From Botryotinia globosa (taxonomy: Eukaryota > Ascomycota > Leotiomycetes > Helotiales > Sclerotiniaceae), in NCBI GenBank assembly GCA_014898425.1, contig RCSZ01000003.1:2604001-2668000 (forward strand): a DNA stretch of 64,000 nt, written 5' to 3'. The translations under genes and the position numbers were made by a program. Positions 51,080 to 63,310 of this stretch are shown here, piece by piece (position 1 is the stretch's first letter; every line of letters begins with the position of its first letter). The notes under the pieces are model-generated. The model saw only the letters and a program-made list of their open reading frames with translations, did not search any database and had not been told where the DNA came from.

Positions 51080-51740
51080 ATTATCTTACCAAAATCAAAC
51101 TATAACAAATTCATTATCAATTTAAATATTCATTTACCTATAAATTCTATAAAATACTTAAATATTTTAAATACAATAAAAACTTCAAAACAATCAAACA
51201 ATTCACAGAGTTTTATTACTATTATCAAATTCATAATAAATTATTAAACAAATTCAAGTTTTCTTTATCTAATAAAAGTTTTGAATTTAATTATACAATA
51301 TTTATCAATATTTTCTATATCAACAATAATCCCATTCTATATATTATCAAAAAAACTATAAATTTTCAAATTATTCAATAATTAAACAATATAATTATAA
51401 AACATATATAAAATAAATTTTATAAATATTAAATTAATATATATATTAATCCACAAAAATATACCACTTATAATACGAATATTAATTTCATTAGAAAAGA
51501 ATTCTAATAATATATTAATTTAATATCTATTTAAATAAAAATAATTTCTATAAAAATTTATCATTCGATTAATATTATTAAAAGATTTTATATATTATTA
51601 TATAAATCTTATAAAATTATTTATAAAGAAATTTGTAATTTAAATATTAAAAAATTCCTATATTTCAAATAATTATAAAAACTATTAATAATATTATAAA
51701 ACCAAATAGATTAATATCTACTCTACTTATTTTCAATATT
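51080..51740 (+). pseudogene. Copia integrase relic
   Basis: The frame matches the integrase core of fungal Ty1/copia elements with several in-frame TAA/TAG at expected Trp/Gln/Arg positions. The three catalytic acidic positions read Asn (codon at 51307-51309), Asn (about 51,472) and Lys (about 51,588), each one G-to-A change from Asp/Asp/Glu. Inactive. Confidence 0.75.
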
Positions 51741-53857
51741 TTCTTTTGTTTTATTAAAAACAATTCTTTAATATTAATTATTCTATAATAAATAATAATA
51801 ATTTCAAAGATTATAATAGAAATTCACAAGATTTATAATTTTATAAAAATACAAGAAACTATAAATATATATAACAAACCTTCAACTATTACACTTTATA
51901 ATTTATCACCAAATAATAATATATTAATCTAAAAAAAAAGAAATATTATTTCAAAAAAAAAAAAAATTTTCTATTTTTTAATATAAATAACGAAATATAT
52001 ATCTTTAGCCTACTTTATAAATCTACAAAATTCAGATTTATATCAATAAAATCTTATTATCAAATCAACTAAATTAATCAAATTAATCAAATTGATTAAA
52101 TTAATCAAAACAATTAAAATAACCAAAACAATTGTATTCTAAATTATCTCAATAAATACAAAATAATTTTATTAAAATTTAATAAAATTAAATTATTTGT
52201 TTTTAATATATCAATTATATATATTACAAATCCTAAAAAATTCTTTTTAAATTTATTTAAAATCAATTAGATATTTATACCAATATCTTTTCTATAAATA
52301 ATCATATTTCAAATTTGAGTTTATATATAAAATTAATACCCTAATTATTTTATTATTAATTTTAAGGAATTGATTTTATATAAAGAATCTAAAAAAAAAG
52401 ATTAATAAATTAATAATTAAAAATATTATCAAAATTATATCACTAATAAATATCTCTTTAGAAATATACATTTTTAAATTATAATTTATTAATAAGATTA
52501 AAAATAAAAGAATAAATATTGAGTTTTATAAATCAAAACTAATTATTTAAATATATAATATTATTAATAAAATAATTGTTTTGATATAATCATTAATAGT
52601 TCAATAATTATATCAACACATTCTAATTTTATTAACTGTAAATATTTAAAAGGATAATATAGATATATATATTTAGAATATTATTCAAATATATATTTAA
52701 TCTATATTAAATCTATATTATATATATTATATCTATATTTTTCAAAAAAAATCTATCTATTAATATAATATTACTCATTATTAAATTATTATACAATATT
52801 CTAGAAATAGGAAACTATTGGTTTAGAATATATTATATTCATTATTATAAGAAATTTAAGATATAATAATTTATATATAACCCTTGTTTTTTATATACTA
52901 ATAATAAAGGAATTAGATTTGATATTATAGAATTATAAATAAATAATATATTTATTGTAAAGGATAATATATTTATATAAACTAAGAATGAGCAATTCAA
53001 ATAGATTAGTTTTATAATTAAGAATTGCAAGAAATTAACTTACAATCATTCATTAAGATTCAATAATATCATTTTCACACTCTAAAATAATAACATTTAT
53101 CTCAATCAAAGTGGAATGTATATTGCGATGATATGTTAATCTGAAGTATTTTTTGATTTTTCAATAACTATACAAACAACATAATTCAACAAGAATAATA
53201 TTACAATATTAAACAAATATATCAAATAACAAAAAGAGAATTTTATCAAAAAATTGAATTATATATTACTCAATCTAAACTTATTCAAAATTGTTATTTT
53301 TATAGATATCTTTTTTACAAATAATAAAGATTATTTATTCTAAATAAACTATATAATTATTATAATAAATAAATACAATAATATTAATATTATCTATTAA
53401 TTATTTATTAAATACAAGAAAACTATATACAATATCTTAATATTTGAATTATACAAATTAATTTAAAGATTCAATATCAACATAACAATCACTTCAACAA
53501 TCAATATTATTTTCAATAAAAAAATTCTATTAGTTTTATATATGAATTCGAAATTATTATATAATTTATTTATTAAATTGAATACAATTAATTAAAAAAA
53601 GTTAATAATTAATATTCTAATATTAATTACACCAATTTGTAAAAAAAAAAGAGATTATTGAAATTATATAAATCGATGATTCAATTAATTCAATTGATAT
53701 AATAACAAAGAGAAAATTATACTAGATTTTGACTAATTTGATTGATATAAATAAAATTGATATCAAAATAATGAAATGAATAAAAGAAATATAAAAAAAA
53801 GATTGATTCTATTTAGTAGGAAATTATTATATTAAAGTTAAAAAAAAAATTTCCAAA

Positions 53858-54092
53858 TATATAAATAAAGGAATTCACATATAGAGAATTCATTTCAAGG
53901 AAATAATTTCAATACAAAAACTACTATATTAAAAAAATTAAACAAATACAAAAAAAACTAGTTTTTTTAATAATATTTATATAAACTCTACTACTTTCCT
54001 ATTTAACTAGCTTTTTAAATAAAATATAATTAAACATACAGAACCTATATATTTGTGAATGATATGTCTTCCGTATCCTTCTCGAATCAATA
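53858..54092 (+). repeat. 3' LTR of the copia element
   Basis: 235 bp. It keeps more C/G (CCGTATCCTTCTCGAATCAA) than the 5' LTR. Followed by GTAAG. Confidence 0.85.
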
Positions 54093-55747
54093 GTAAGGTT
54101 GTAATTGATATATTAAATATAAGGTGGTTTTGTTTTATTATTATATTATACTTTTATTTTATAAATAAAAGAAGGGATAATATAAATAATTATTATTTTA
54201 TATAATATAAAAACTAAAAGATTATTAATTATTTTTATAAGATTATAAATATAATATGTAATGACTCTATCTTTAATAATTCGAATTATTATATATCTTT
54301 TAAAAATAAAACTATAATCAAATCAAATCTCTAATTACTCCAAAATCAATTATATTTTCTTTTTAACAATAATAATTGATATTATAATAAAATTCTTATT
54401 AATCATATAATAAAAGATATAATTATTTTGCTTTTTGATTAAATATATTATTTCAAACTTTTTAAGAATAAAAATATTTTAATACTATTATTTTATTTTA
54501 GGATTTTTTTATTATCATTTATTAAAATAAGAATATTAGAATTTAAGAATTTGAAGGTTTGATAGAGATATAGATTATTAATATATTTAAAACAAAACTT
54601 GATATTTTGTAAAATAAGTTTTATTAGATATAATATATATAATATTAAAGAAAAAAGGAAATCCTAAAATATTCTATATTTTATATTATAATTAAATAGA
54701 ATTAAGTTTTTTAATTTTATTTAAATGAATTTATTAGTTTTAAAAAGATTAAATACTAGTTTTATCTAATTATTCTTTTTAATAATTATTATTTCAAAAG
54801 AATATTGAATTTTTTTGGAATATTTATAATAATTATAATAATTATAATAATCTTTAATTCTTAAAAAAAATAGTTTTTATATTATAAATGAAATATATAA
54901 TTAGATTTATAATAATTCTTTTGAATAAAGCTTTTTTATATTATAAGGTAAGAATTTTATTGATTAATATAATCTATATCAATTAACAAACTACAATTTT
55001 ATTCGGATTTTTTGATATATAAAAAATAAAAGTAATTGATTTCTAAAAATGAATAAAAAATCTATTTTTTTATTAATATAAATAAAGATTATTTTAGAGT
55101 ATCCAATTTATTTCAATTTTTAAATAGATTCTATTAAAGATTGTTTATAATAATAAAACAAATAAGAACCTTTTTATATAAAATCTTAGTTTTCTCTATA
55201 ATATCTTTAATGAAAATATTATTAATATATAAAAATAATAATTTCAAATTAGTTTTCAATTTATATCAATTAATAATTTTATAAAACTTCTTATTATTTT
55301 TCATTCTATTTATAATATTCTTTTAATAATTATATTTCATTTGATATATTGTAATATAAAAAGCCCAAATTGTTAATAAGATCTTCTTTTTGGAAATATA
55401 TTTATAAAGATAATTATAATAAATCTCCTTATATTCAAAGATTTATTATAAAATCACTTTTCCGACTTCTCTATTGGATTTGCTAATTGTATATATAATA
55501 AAATTCATTATTGCTATAAAATTCATAATATATATTTCAACTATTTCCTTATTGACTAAAAAAAAAGGATTGAAAAAACAAATTATACTAATCTAGATTA
55601 AAATAAAGAGTTTATTTAGTTTTGATTTTAGGATTTTATAATAATATTATTTTAAAAGGATTATACTTTGTTTTAAAATAATAAAAACTTGGATTTTATA
55701 ATCTAAATTATTATATATATTCTTTCTAATAATAATATTAATACAAA

Positions 55748-56047
55748 CAATTGTCAAGATTACAAAGTTATAAGGTATATAAGATTACATAATAGAAGAC
55801 CCTTGGATCCACTTTATATTACAAACTTTTTTCTCAAACCCCTTTATATCATAAACTCTTTTTCTAAACCTCTTTCTTTTCCAAAAGATTTTGAAGAATT
55901 AATCTTTTACTTTGAATTCTTATATCGAAAATAACTCGCTTTTTATAAATTGTATATCTTTTATAATTTAGAAAAAGTAATGAAATTTTTTTATACAAAA
56001 TATACCTAAATTAATTTATTGCTATTATTTATTCTAATAGAAATATT
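55748..56047. mobile_element. Unclassified insertion in X-2
   Basis: About 300 bp with no counterpart in X-1 or X-3. It starts near TGTCAAGATTACAAAGTTAT and keeps C-rich sequence (AGACCCTTGGATCCAC). A similar TGTAAGATTACAAAG start occurs at 42,772 in the X-3 insertion. A solo LTR is possible; ends are uncertain. Confidence 0.35.
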
Positions 56048-56998
56048 AAAAAAAAAATCGATAATATGTTTTTGTTTAATAAATAGAATTATTAAAAATA
56101 TCTATTAAATCTATATCATTATTATAGAATTAGTATATAAATTCCGAATCTCTATATTTCGATTGTATTTCTAGTTTGAAGATATAATATTAAATATTGA
56201 AATCGCCTTTAATCAGGTAATATATTAATAGAATAAAATAAGAGATATAATCTATTACTTTATTTATATTCAATTAATAATATAAATTGAAAATAATATT
56301 CCTATGTATATTGATTTAGAGTAAATTTCTATTATAAATAGATTAATATTATTATATATATAAATCTATATTTTTATATATATAAATTATAATTCAGGAT
56401 TAATTAAACTTTTTAGAATTTATAAGATTTCAGAAATCTATTGAAGTATAGCAATTATAATCTAAATGATTTTATATTCGTATATTTATAGATATTCAAA
56501 GTTTCTAAATATATATAATATCGATTTATTGAAAATCAAAGATTATAAGAATTATTGTATATATAAAAATGTTTCTATTGATATCAATTCAATAAACTTA
56601 TAGATTATATTATTTGAATAATTGAATATAGATTCTACTATAAAACCTAGAATATTGTATTAATATTAATAAAAGTTTTATTTTGTTTTCGATATATTTA
56701 ACTTATTAAAACTAAGTACTAAAAAGAATCTATTTTTCGTTTTTCTAAAGATTTTCAATAAAAAAAATGAATATCTAAATCACAATTGTTAAAGCTTCGA
56801 ATTGTTTTTAAATTGAAGTTTGATTAAATACAAAGAGAGTTTCAATTTGTTTATATATAATAATAACCTTATTATATTTATATTTGTATTTAAAAATAGA
56901 TATTATAATTACAAAAACATCAAGTATTTCTATTTCTATAAATTCAATAATCAAATTGATTATTTATATTAAATTTCCTTTTTTTTTCAATAATTTTA

Positions 56999-57721
56999 GA
57001 ACTAGTTTGGATGCAAAATCTGTATTGAATCTATTGAAATAATCCGCTCTTTATATTATTATAAATTCTATAGTAATAATAATCTACTTCAAAAAGAGTG
57101 GATTATTAATTTATAGTTTAATAATTTGTTTATTAAATCTATTATAAAATTTATCAAAATAAAAGGAAATAGAGTATAAATATAGTATATATATAAATTA
57201 ATATGATATATATATAAATTAGATTAGTATGTATAAAAATTAAATAGAGTAATTCGAATTTTCAATTTGCTATTGTTATTTGAATAATTGAATAAATGAA
57301 TGTAGGGATAGCTTTATTTAAATTTATAAATTCTAATTCAAAATAAATCTATAGCTTGAGATCTTATTTATTATAATAGCTTTAGGCTTTATTCATTAAA
57401 GTTTTAAGCTTTAAAGTTTATAAAAATTTATAAAAAGAATGTATTATTTCAATAGATTCAATAAAACCTATTTTTTTTAAATTTTTGTTTTCGATCTATA
57501 TTTTCATTTTCCTATACAAATCTATTAAAAAATATAGATTATTTAATATCATTTTAAAATAATCTATTTTCTTTTTATATCAAAATATATTAATTTTTTT
57601 GAAATATAGATTATTCAATAGAATTTGCAATTTAATATCTAAATATAAATTCAAAATCCGTTTTCAAAAAGAGCGGAATATTCAATGAATTCAATATGGA
57701 TTTGTATATTCAAATTAGCCC
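56999..57721. mobile_element. Harbinger/Tourist-like MITE (723 bp)
   Basis: TTA flanks both ends (56996-56998 and 57722-57724). The left end GAACTAGTTTGGATGCAAAA is mirrored by the right end (reverse GGGCTAATTTGAATATACAA), and similarity extends about 60 bp to CCGCTCTTT on both sides. A GGGCTAGTTTGG-type end plus TTA duplication is typical of PIF/Harbinger MITEs. The interior is AT-rich and non-coding. X-3 shows the empty site. Confidence 0.65.
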
Positions 57722-60700
57722 TTAAACTTATTTTTGATAAGAAAATAAATATTATTATTCTATTATTATAAAGCAGCAAAATATTTATTATAATCAATCT
57801 CAAATTATCTATAATAATTAATATATTAAATAAATACAATATAATTAGTATTAATGAAATTTATATACTTTTTTATTTTATTATTATAATAGATACAAAG
57901 AAAGATTCATTTGTATTATATTAAAGTATAATATTCTTAACAATTAGAATTATATCAAAAAACAATATACTTTTTCTCAATAAATTAAAAAAAACTATTA
58001 ATATTGAAAAATATAAAAAGACAGATTATTTTAGTAAATAAAACAATTCAGATAATTCTATAAATACATTTATTAATTTTATAATTAGAGAATTTAATAC
58101 AAACTAAAAGCTTCTTTATTTAAATATATACTTTGCTAATAATAAGAGTTTTATTTATTATTACTTCTTTATTCAAATTTAAAAACAAAATAAGGATTTC
58201 TACAATAACATAGTTATACCAGATTTCAAGAATAATTAGAAATATAATACTCAGTATTTACAAAACTATTTATTAATTATATTTATTAAAAAGCAGATTA
58301 TAAATATTATTATTTATTGAAATAAAAACCCAATTTATAATTATAGATATTATATTCAGAATATCAATTAATTTCTTTTTTAATAACTTCTATAAATCTT
58401 TATTATAAAAAATAATTAAAAAATTGATTAAGCAAAATAAAAGATTTGTATTTTATAAATAATCTTTGATTTTAATATTGAATACAAATTAAGGTAATAC
58501 TTCTATTTAATATAAAATTATAATTTTTTTTTAAATAATATAATTCAAGATTTGCTAAATATTATATTACTTTTAAAAAATTTAATACTATCAGATTTTA
58601 TTGCTTCTATAAAGGTTTTAGATTTAATAATAAATATAATATAAGCAAAAGATTAAATACAAATATTAAATGATATAAAAGAATAGTAATATTTATAAAG
58701 ATTATAATAATTACAAAATCAATAATTAAATGTATAAATTCTTTTATAAATTTTGTATTAAAAATATTTATATAGAATGTTATAAAGAAATTGAGTAAGA
58801 TTATAAGATTTGTAATAACTATATATTTATTTTTAATATTATATTTGAAAATATTAAAATATTTTTTAATAATATTCAATATATTTGAAATAATATTGGA
58901 ATTGTTTTGATTGTAGTAATCCATATTAAAAAATAGAAATAAATAAATATTTATTTTATTATTTTATTTCTTTATTTGTATATTTGATATTAATATTGAT
59001 TAGGATTATAAGATTTGTGAGTATATAAATCTAAGGTTTTATAATCAAAAAGAATATTCCAAAATTTGAATCTATTATTTAGTAATATTATTATAAAGGT
59101 AATTATTGGATTGAATAAAAAGATTTAAAGGAATATAAAGAGTATTCCTATAAGTCTTAAAAATTGAAATTCCGAAGATATCTTAATTTTTGAGTGTTGT
59201 GTTGGTTTGTAGGGAATTTATAATTAATTCGATCTATATGGTTATATTAAAATTATATAATAGATTTATATTTATATCTATTTGATTAAAATTATATAGA
59301 AACAATTATGAAAATCTATTCCCTTTTAATGTTTGATTGATTTGTTTATATTATATACTTGTTTTATTTAAAAACCCTCTCAGTTATAAATATTCTAATA
59401 TATCTATAAAACTATATTATTTTCTTATGATAATAATTATTCTTTTTTTGTATAATTTTCTTTGAAATATGAAAAGATTTATAATTAATTACAATATTAT
59501 ATTAATTTTATTGGATTCCTTTATTCTATAATTCTTTAAAAAATTTTAGAAATTTATTATTTTATTATAATCTCTAATTCGCTATTTATAAGATTTATAT
59601 TTATTTTTCTATATAGTATATCAATAATATATTATTTCTTTTTAATATTCATTATCTTTTATTTTTAATTGTTATATTAATATTATTCTTATAATAAAAA
59701 GGGATTAATATTGTATTATGAAGTATAGTAATTATATGATTAATTTTAATTTACATTTGATGTATTAAAATCCGAACAAAATTAAAATAATAGAAATAAT
59801 AGTACCTGGGTATATACTTTTTATCAAAAGATTAGTATTCTTTTTAATCATAATTAGTGATATATTATATACTATATAAAGTGGTGATTATTGAAATCGA
59901 TATTTTGTAATAATAGTATATAATAATATTGAGATATTTAATATCCATATTAAATATATTATAAATTTATAAAAAACTCTAGCTTTTTTTTGGTATAAAA
60001 GAATTATAAAAAAATTATAAAATAGAATATCAATATTTATATTAATCTTTATTCTAAAATATTCCTGTGAAAAAAACGGAGGTTTTTCAAAAGTTTTTAT
60101 CTTCTTTTATTTATAATTAAGATTCCTTTATAAGGCAGGCTTTTGAATATTAAAAAGTCTAAATAATTGGCAATATTTATAATTTAATCTTGTTTATTGA
60201 TTATATTTGATATATCAAATTTGTTATTTATAATATTGATATTAAAAACTTTAATATGAATTTATTAAATCTCTTTTTTTAATATCAATAATAATGTTTT
60301 TTTAATCTAAATAGATAATAATTTGGTAATTATAAAAGAGAATATAGAAGGTTTTTTTTACTTCAAATATGATAAAATTAATGAGGCTTTTCGAGAAAAA
60401 AATCTCTTGGTTTTTTTGTGTCTTTTATTTAAATCATATATGTTAAGGTTATATACAATGTTAAAATTCTTGATGTATTATTATGTTATATTTCTATTTT
60501 TAAATTTGGACCTATATGATGTAAACAATAATTATTTTATAATGTATCGAGATTATAAAACAATTATTAATCTTTACAAGAGTTTGAATGTAATAAGATT
60601 TTGGGTTCTAGCTTACTACACGCTAGACGAAAATACAGCAAAATTCTTTTCAACTTCTCAGTTATAAACAATCTCAATAAATTTTGAAAATCAAATTATC

Positions 60701-61305
60701 GAAATTGAGATATAGAATAATTGATTAATTATATTATTTGAAAAAATGAATAGATCATTTCTGATATATTTTTTAAATAAAACTATAATGATTTAATATT
60801 AAAAATCTAATAACTTTTTCAAAAATTCAAATAAGAAAAGTATTGGAGATATTCAGAAAGATTTCAATTTAATGCATTTATAAATCTATTAAAAAGATCA
60901 AAATTGATCTATTTGTTTTTTTGAACTTCACTAATGATTAATTGTTGTTATCATTCAGTTTTAAATTAAATAAGCACTAATTTAATGATTTAGATATAAA
61001 TAATATTAGATTATATAAGAAAACAGCTTTTCTATGGGGATTTTGTTATAGAATCGGGGTGGTGTATGGTAGGCCGATATTTATATTATTATACAATTAT
61101 TTTAATTTTAATATTCTTTTAATTATCCCCTAAATGTTTAACTAAGTATTTATTCAAATAGAAATCTATTGATCAATCAAAGTATTAGGATTTTATAAAT
61201 ACTTATCAATTGAAAATATGTAAAGATATATTTTATATACTTATTAATACTTATTTAATAACCTTGAATTTTTGATATTGAATTTAGATAGATATCTTAA
61301 TGGCA

Positions 61306-61460
61306 TTAGCAGGGATATAAAACGATGGAAGTATAGTACTAGTACTAATAGAGTGGCATTTCTATGGTTCCTGAACCTCTGAATGGTACTCGAATCCCTG
61401 AACAGTACTTGAACCCCTATACAGTGCTAGTATTGTATCCAATCAGGGACTTAATGAAAA
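61306..61460. repeat. Degenerate about 20-bp repeats in a less-decayed island
   Basis: GGTACTCGAATCCCTGAACA and GTACTTGAACCCCTATACAG, with TGGTTCCTGAACCTCTGAAT before them, look like three diverged copies of one unit. The stretch keeps many C/G bases. Confidence 0.45.
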
Positions 61461-62888
61461 AAACTTTTAATAAAATAATATTAAAATTGATATTCAAATT
61501 ATTATATACAATATAATTATTATATGATAAATTTTATAAAATTAATATAAAAATTTAAAGAAAAAAGATTTAATTTAATAATAGTTTCAGACCCCTGTAA
61601 TTCGATATATAATATTATTTCAGGGATTAATATATATATTTTAAGTTCTTCGAATACTTTAAGTTGTTCGTTTCTAAGATTCCATTTATATAATAATTTC
61701 AAATTTATAAAATTTATTATGTTTCGAATAAAGCCTTTATTGAATATAATAATATAATATAAAATTTAATCGCTAAATAATCAAATTTTACTATAATATT
61801 CAAAATAATTTTTATTATTTTTATTATAGCTTTTTTTTTCTAGGATTCACTTCGAAAGATGACTAATCAGTTCAGATTTTAATTCTATAATTTTTTTATT
61901 TTTTATTTTCAGCTTTATAATTTCAATGCCTATAGGGGCTAGTTATAAAGCTTATAGGAACTATTTATAGGGTTTATAGAGGCTAAGTATAGAGGATAAT
62001 TAGTTATACTTGAATAGTGCTTTTATTATACTAAAAGTATACATATTATATCCATTTAGAAGTATAATTTAGATATTATATTCCAACTGAATATGATACA
62101 ATATAGAATAATATAGAAGTATTATAAAGAATTTTTAATTGTATCATTAAGATAGAATATATATATAATATTCTAATTAAAAATAATAGTATATTAATAA
62201 ATATTAGTTTCATTATTTTCAATATAAATAAATTAAATTAGATTTCAAAAAATATTCAAATCGAATAATAAGAATTATATATATATATAATAAATATTAT
62301 ATCAAAATGATTTAAAAGATTTAAAATTTAAACGTTTTGTTATAATCTTATTCTAAAAATTCTTTAAGTTTTTATTTTCAACTTTGTTCATAATATTTTT
62401 ATAAAATCCTTTAAACAATATAATCTTTAGGAAATCTAAAAATTAGATTTCATAAAAAGACATAATTTTAAAGTCTAAAAAATATATGTTTTTTTAATAA
62501 ATTATAGGAATCAAATTATTCTATTAAACTTTATTATATATATATCAAAACTAAAATTGATATTTCCAATAATATTAATATATTTATAAAAAAGGGGTAT
62601 TGTTAATTTTTATATAATTTTTATTATCATATTCATATTTTTTATTAAAATCAAAATAAAAAGATTAAGAAATTACATTAATTTATTTTGAAATCTAATA
62701 ATCCATTAATTCTATATATAAAAATTATCTTTTGATTTTTTTTTTCAGAAGAATATTATTTATTGTATAATTGATGTAAATCTTAATTTTTAGAATTATA
62801 TATTATATATTCAAGAAATTATTGAAATTTTAATTCTATAGGTTTTTGAAATGAAAAGTTATACTAAGATATATAGATTATTTTATTT

Positions 62889-63072
62889 TATATTTTCATA
62901 TCTTCACATTTTTACATTTTTACATTTTTACATTTTTACATTTTTACATTTTTACATTTTTACATTTTTACATTTTACATTTTTACATTTTTACATTTTT
63001 ACATTTTTACATTTTTACATTTTTACATTTTTACATTTTTACATTTTTACATTTTTACATTTTTACATTTTT
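62889..63072. repeat. 8-bp minisatellite (ACATTTTT)n
   Basis: More than 20 almost perfect copies of ACATTTTT. Confidence 0.9.
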
Positions 63073-63310
63073 AAATTTTAATATTCTTTATCTTCACTTT
63101 CACTTTTTATTTATTCAATTATGTTTACTAGAATATAATAATTATAATTATAAGATTATAAAAAAAAGAGATTGTAACAATCATGAATAATATCATTATA
63201 TTCTTTATATTAATTGTAATTAATATTATAATTATTATAGATATTTGAAAGATATCTTATTTGTTGATCAAATTTATTATAAAATATTACAAAATATTTA
63301 TACTAATTGA

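Larger units (their letters stand above)
48157..54092 (+). mobile_element. Ty1/copia LTR retrotransposon, complete but RIP-inactivated
   Basis: Two 235-bp LTRs (48157-48391 and 53858-54092) begin TATATAAA and end CAATA/TAATA (TG...CA after RIP). A perfect GTAAG duplication flanks them (48152-48156 and 54093-54097). Reading the + strand across many TAA/TAG codons gives a fungal copia-type integrase at about 51,080-51,740 (for example QFTEFYYYYQIHNKLLNKFK and SFEFNYTIFINIFYI). A tail region lies at about 51,850-51,945, and a reverse transcriptase C-part and RNase H at about 52,800-53,650 (FTNNKDYLFQINYII). Gag would be at about 48,450-50,000. The changes are G-to-A on the coding strand: Trp codons became stops and catalytic Asp/Glu became Asn/Lys. 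It sits inside X-2, so it is younger than that copy. Confidence 0.85.
46502..59213 (+). mobile_element. Family X, copy X-2, split by a copia element and other insertions
   Basis: The left end (TAGTAGTAATAG repeat, then ATTAATATTCAGCGAGCTGA) matches the X-1 terminus. Blocks 46,502-48,156 and 54,098-59,213 follow X-1 in order. Insertions are the Ty1/copia element (48,157-54,097 with its duplication), an unclassified about 300-bp piece (about 55,748-56,047) and a Harbinger-like MITE (56,999-57,724). A deletion of about 200 bp relative to X-1 lies near 55,075. It ends near ATCTTAATTTTTGAGTGTTG; the right terminal repeat is mostly lost. Confidence 0.6.
59214..63310. other. Unassigned AT-rich sequence with small islands
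   Basis: No family was assigned. Visible items are an open frame at about 60,323-60,667 (TTG start), a less-decayed island with about 20-bp degenerate repeats (61,306-61,460), short CTATAGGGGCTA-like repeats near 61,930-61,995 and an 8-bp minisatellite (62,889-63,072). Confidence 0.4.

Noticed and set aside
62851..63081. 76-codon frame with a repeated FLHFYIFT motif, and the idea of a CRISPR-like array
   Set aside because: It is an 8-bp minisatellite without spacers in a eukaryotic genome; neither a gene nor a CRISPR array.
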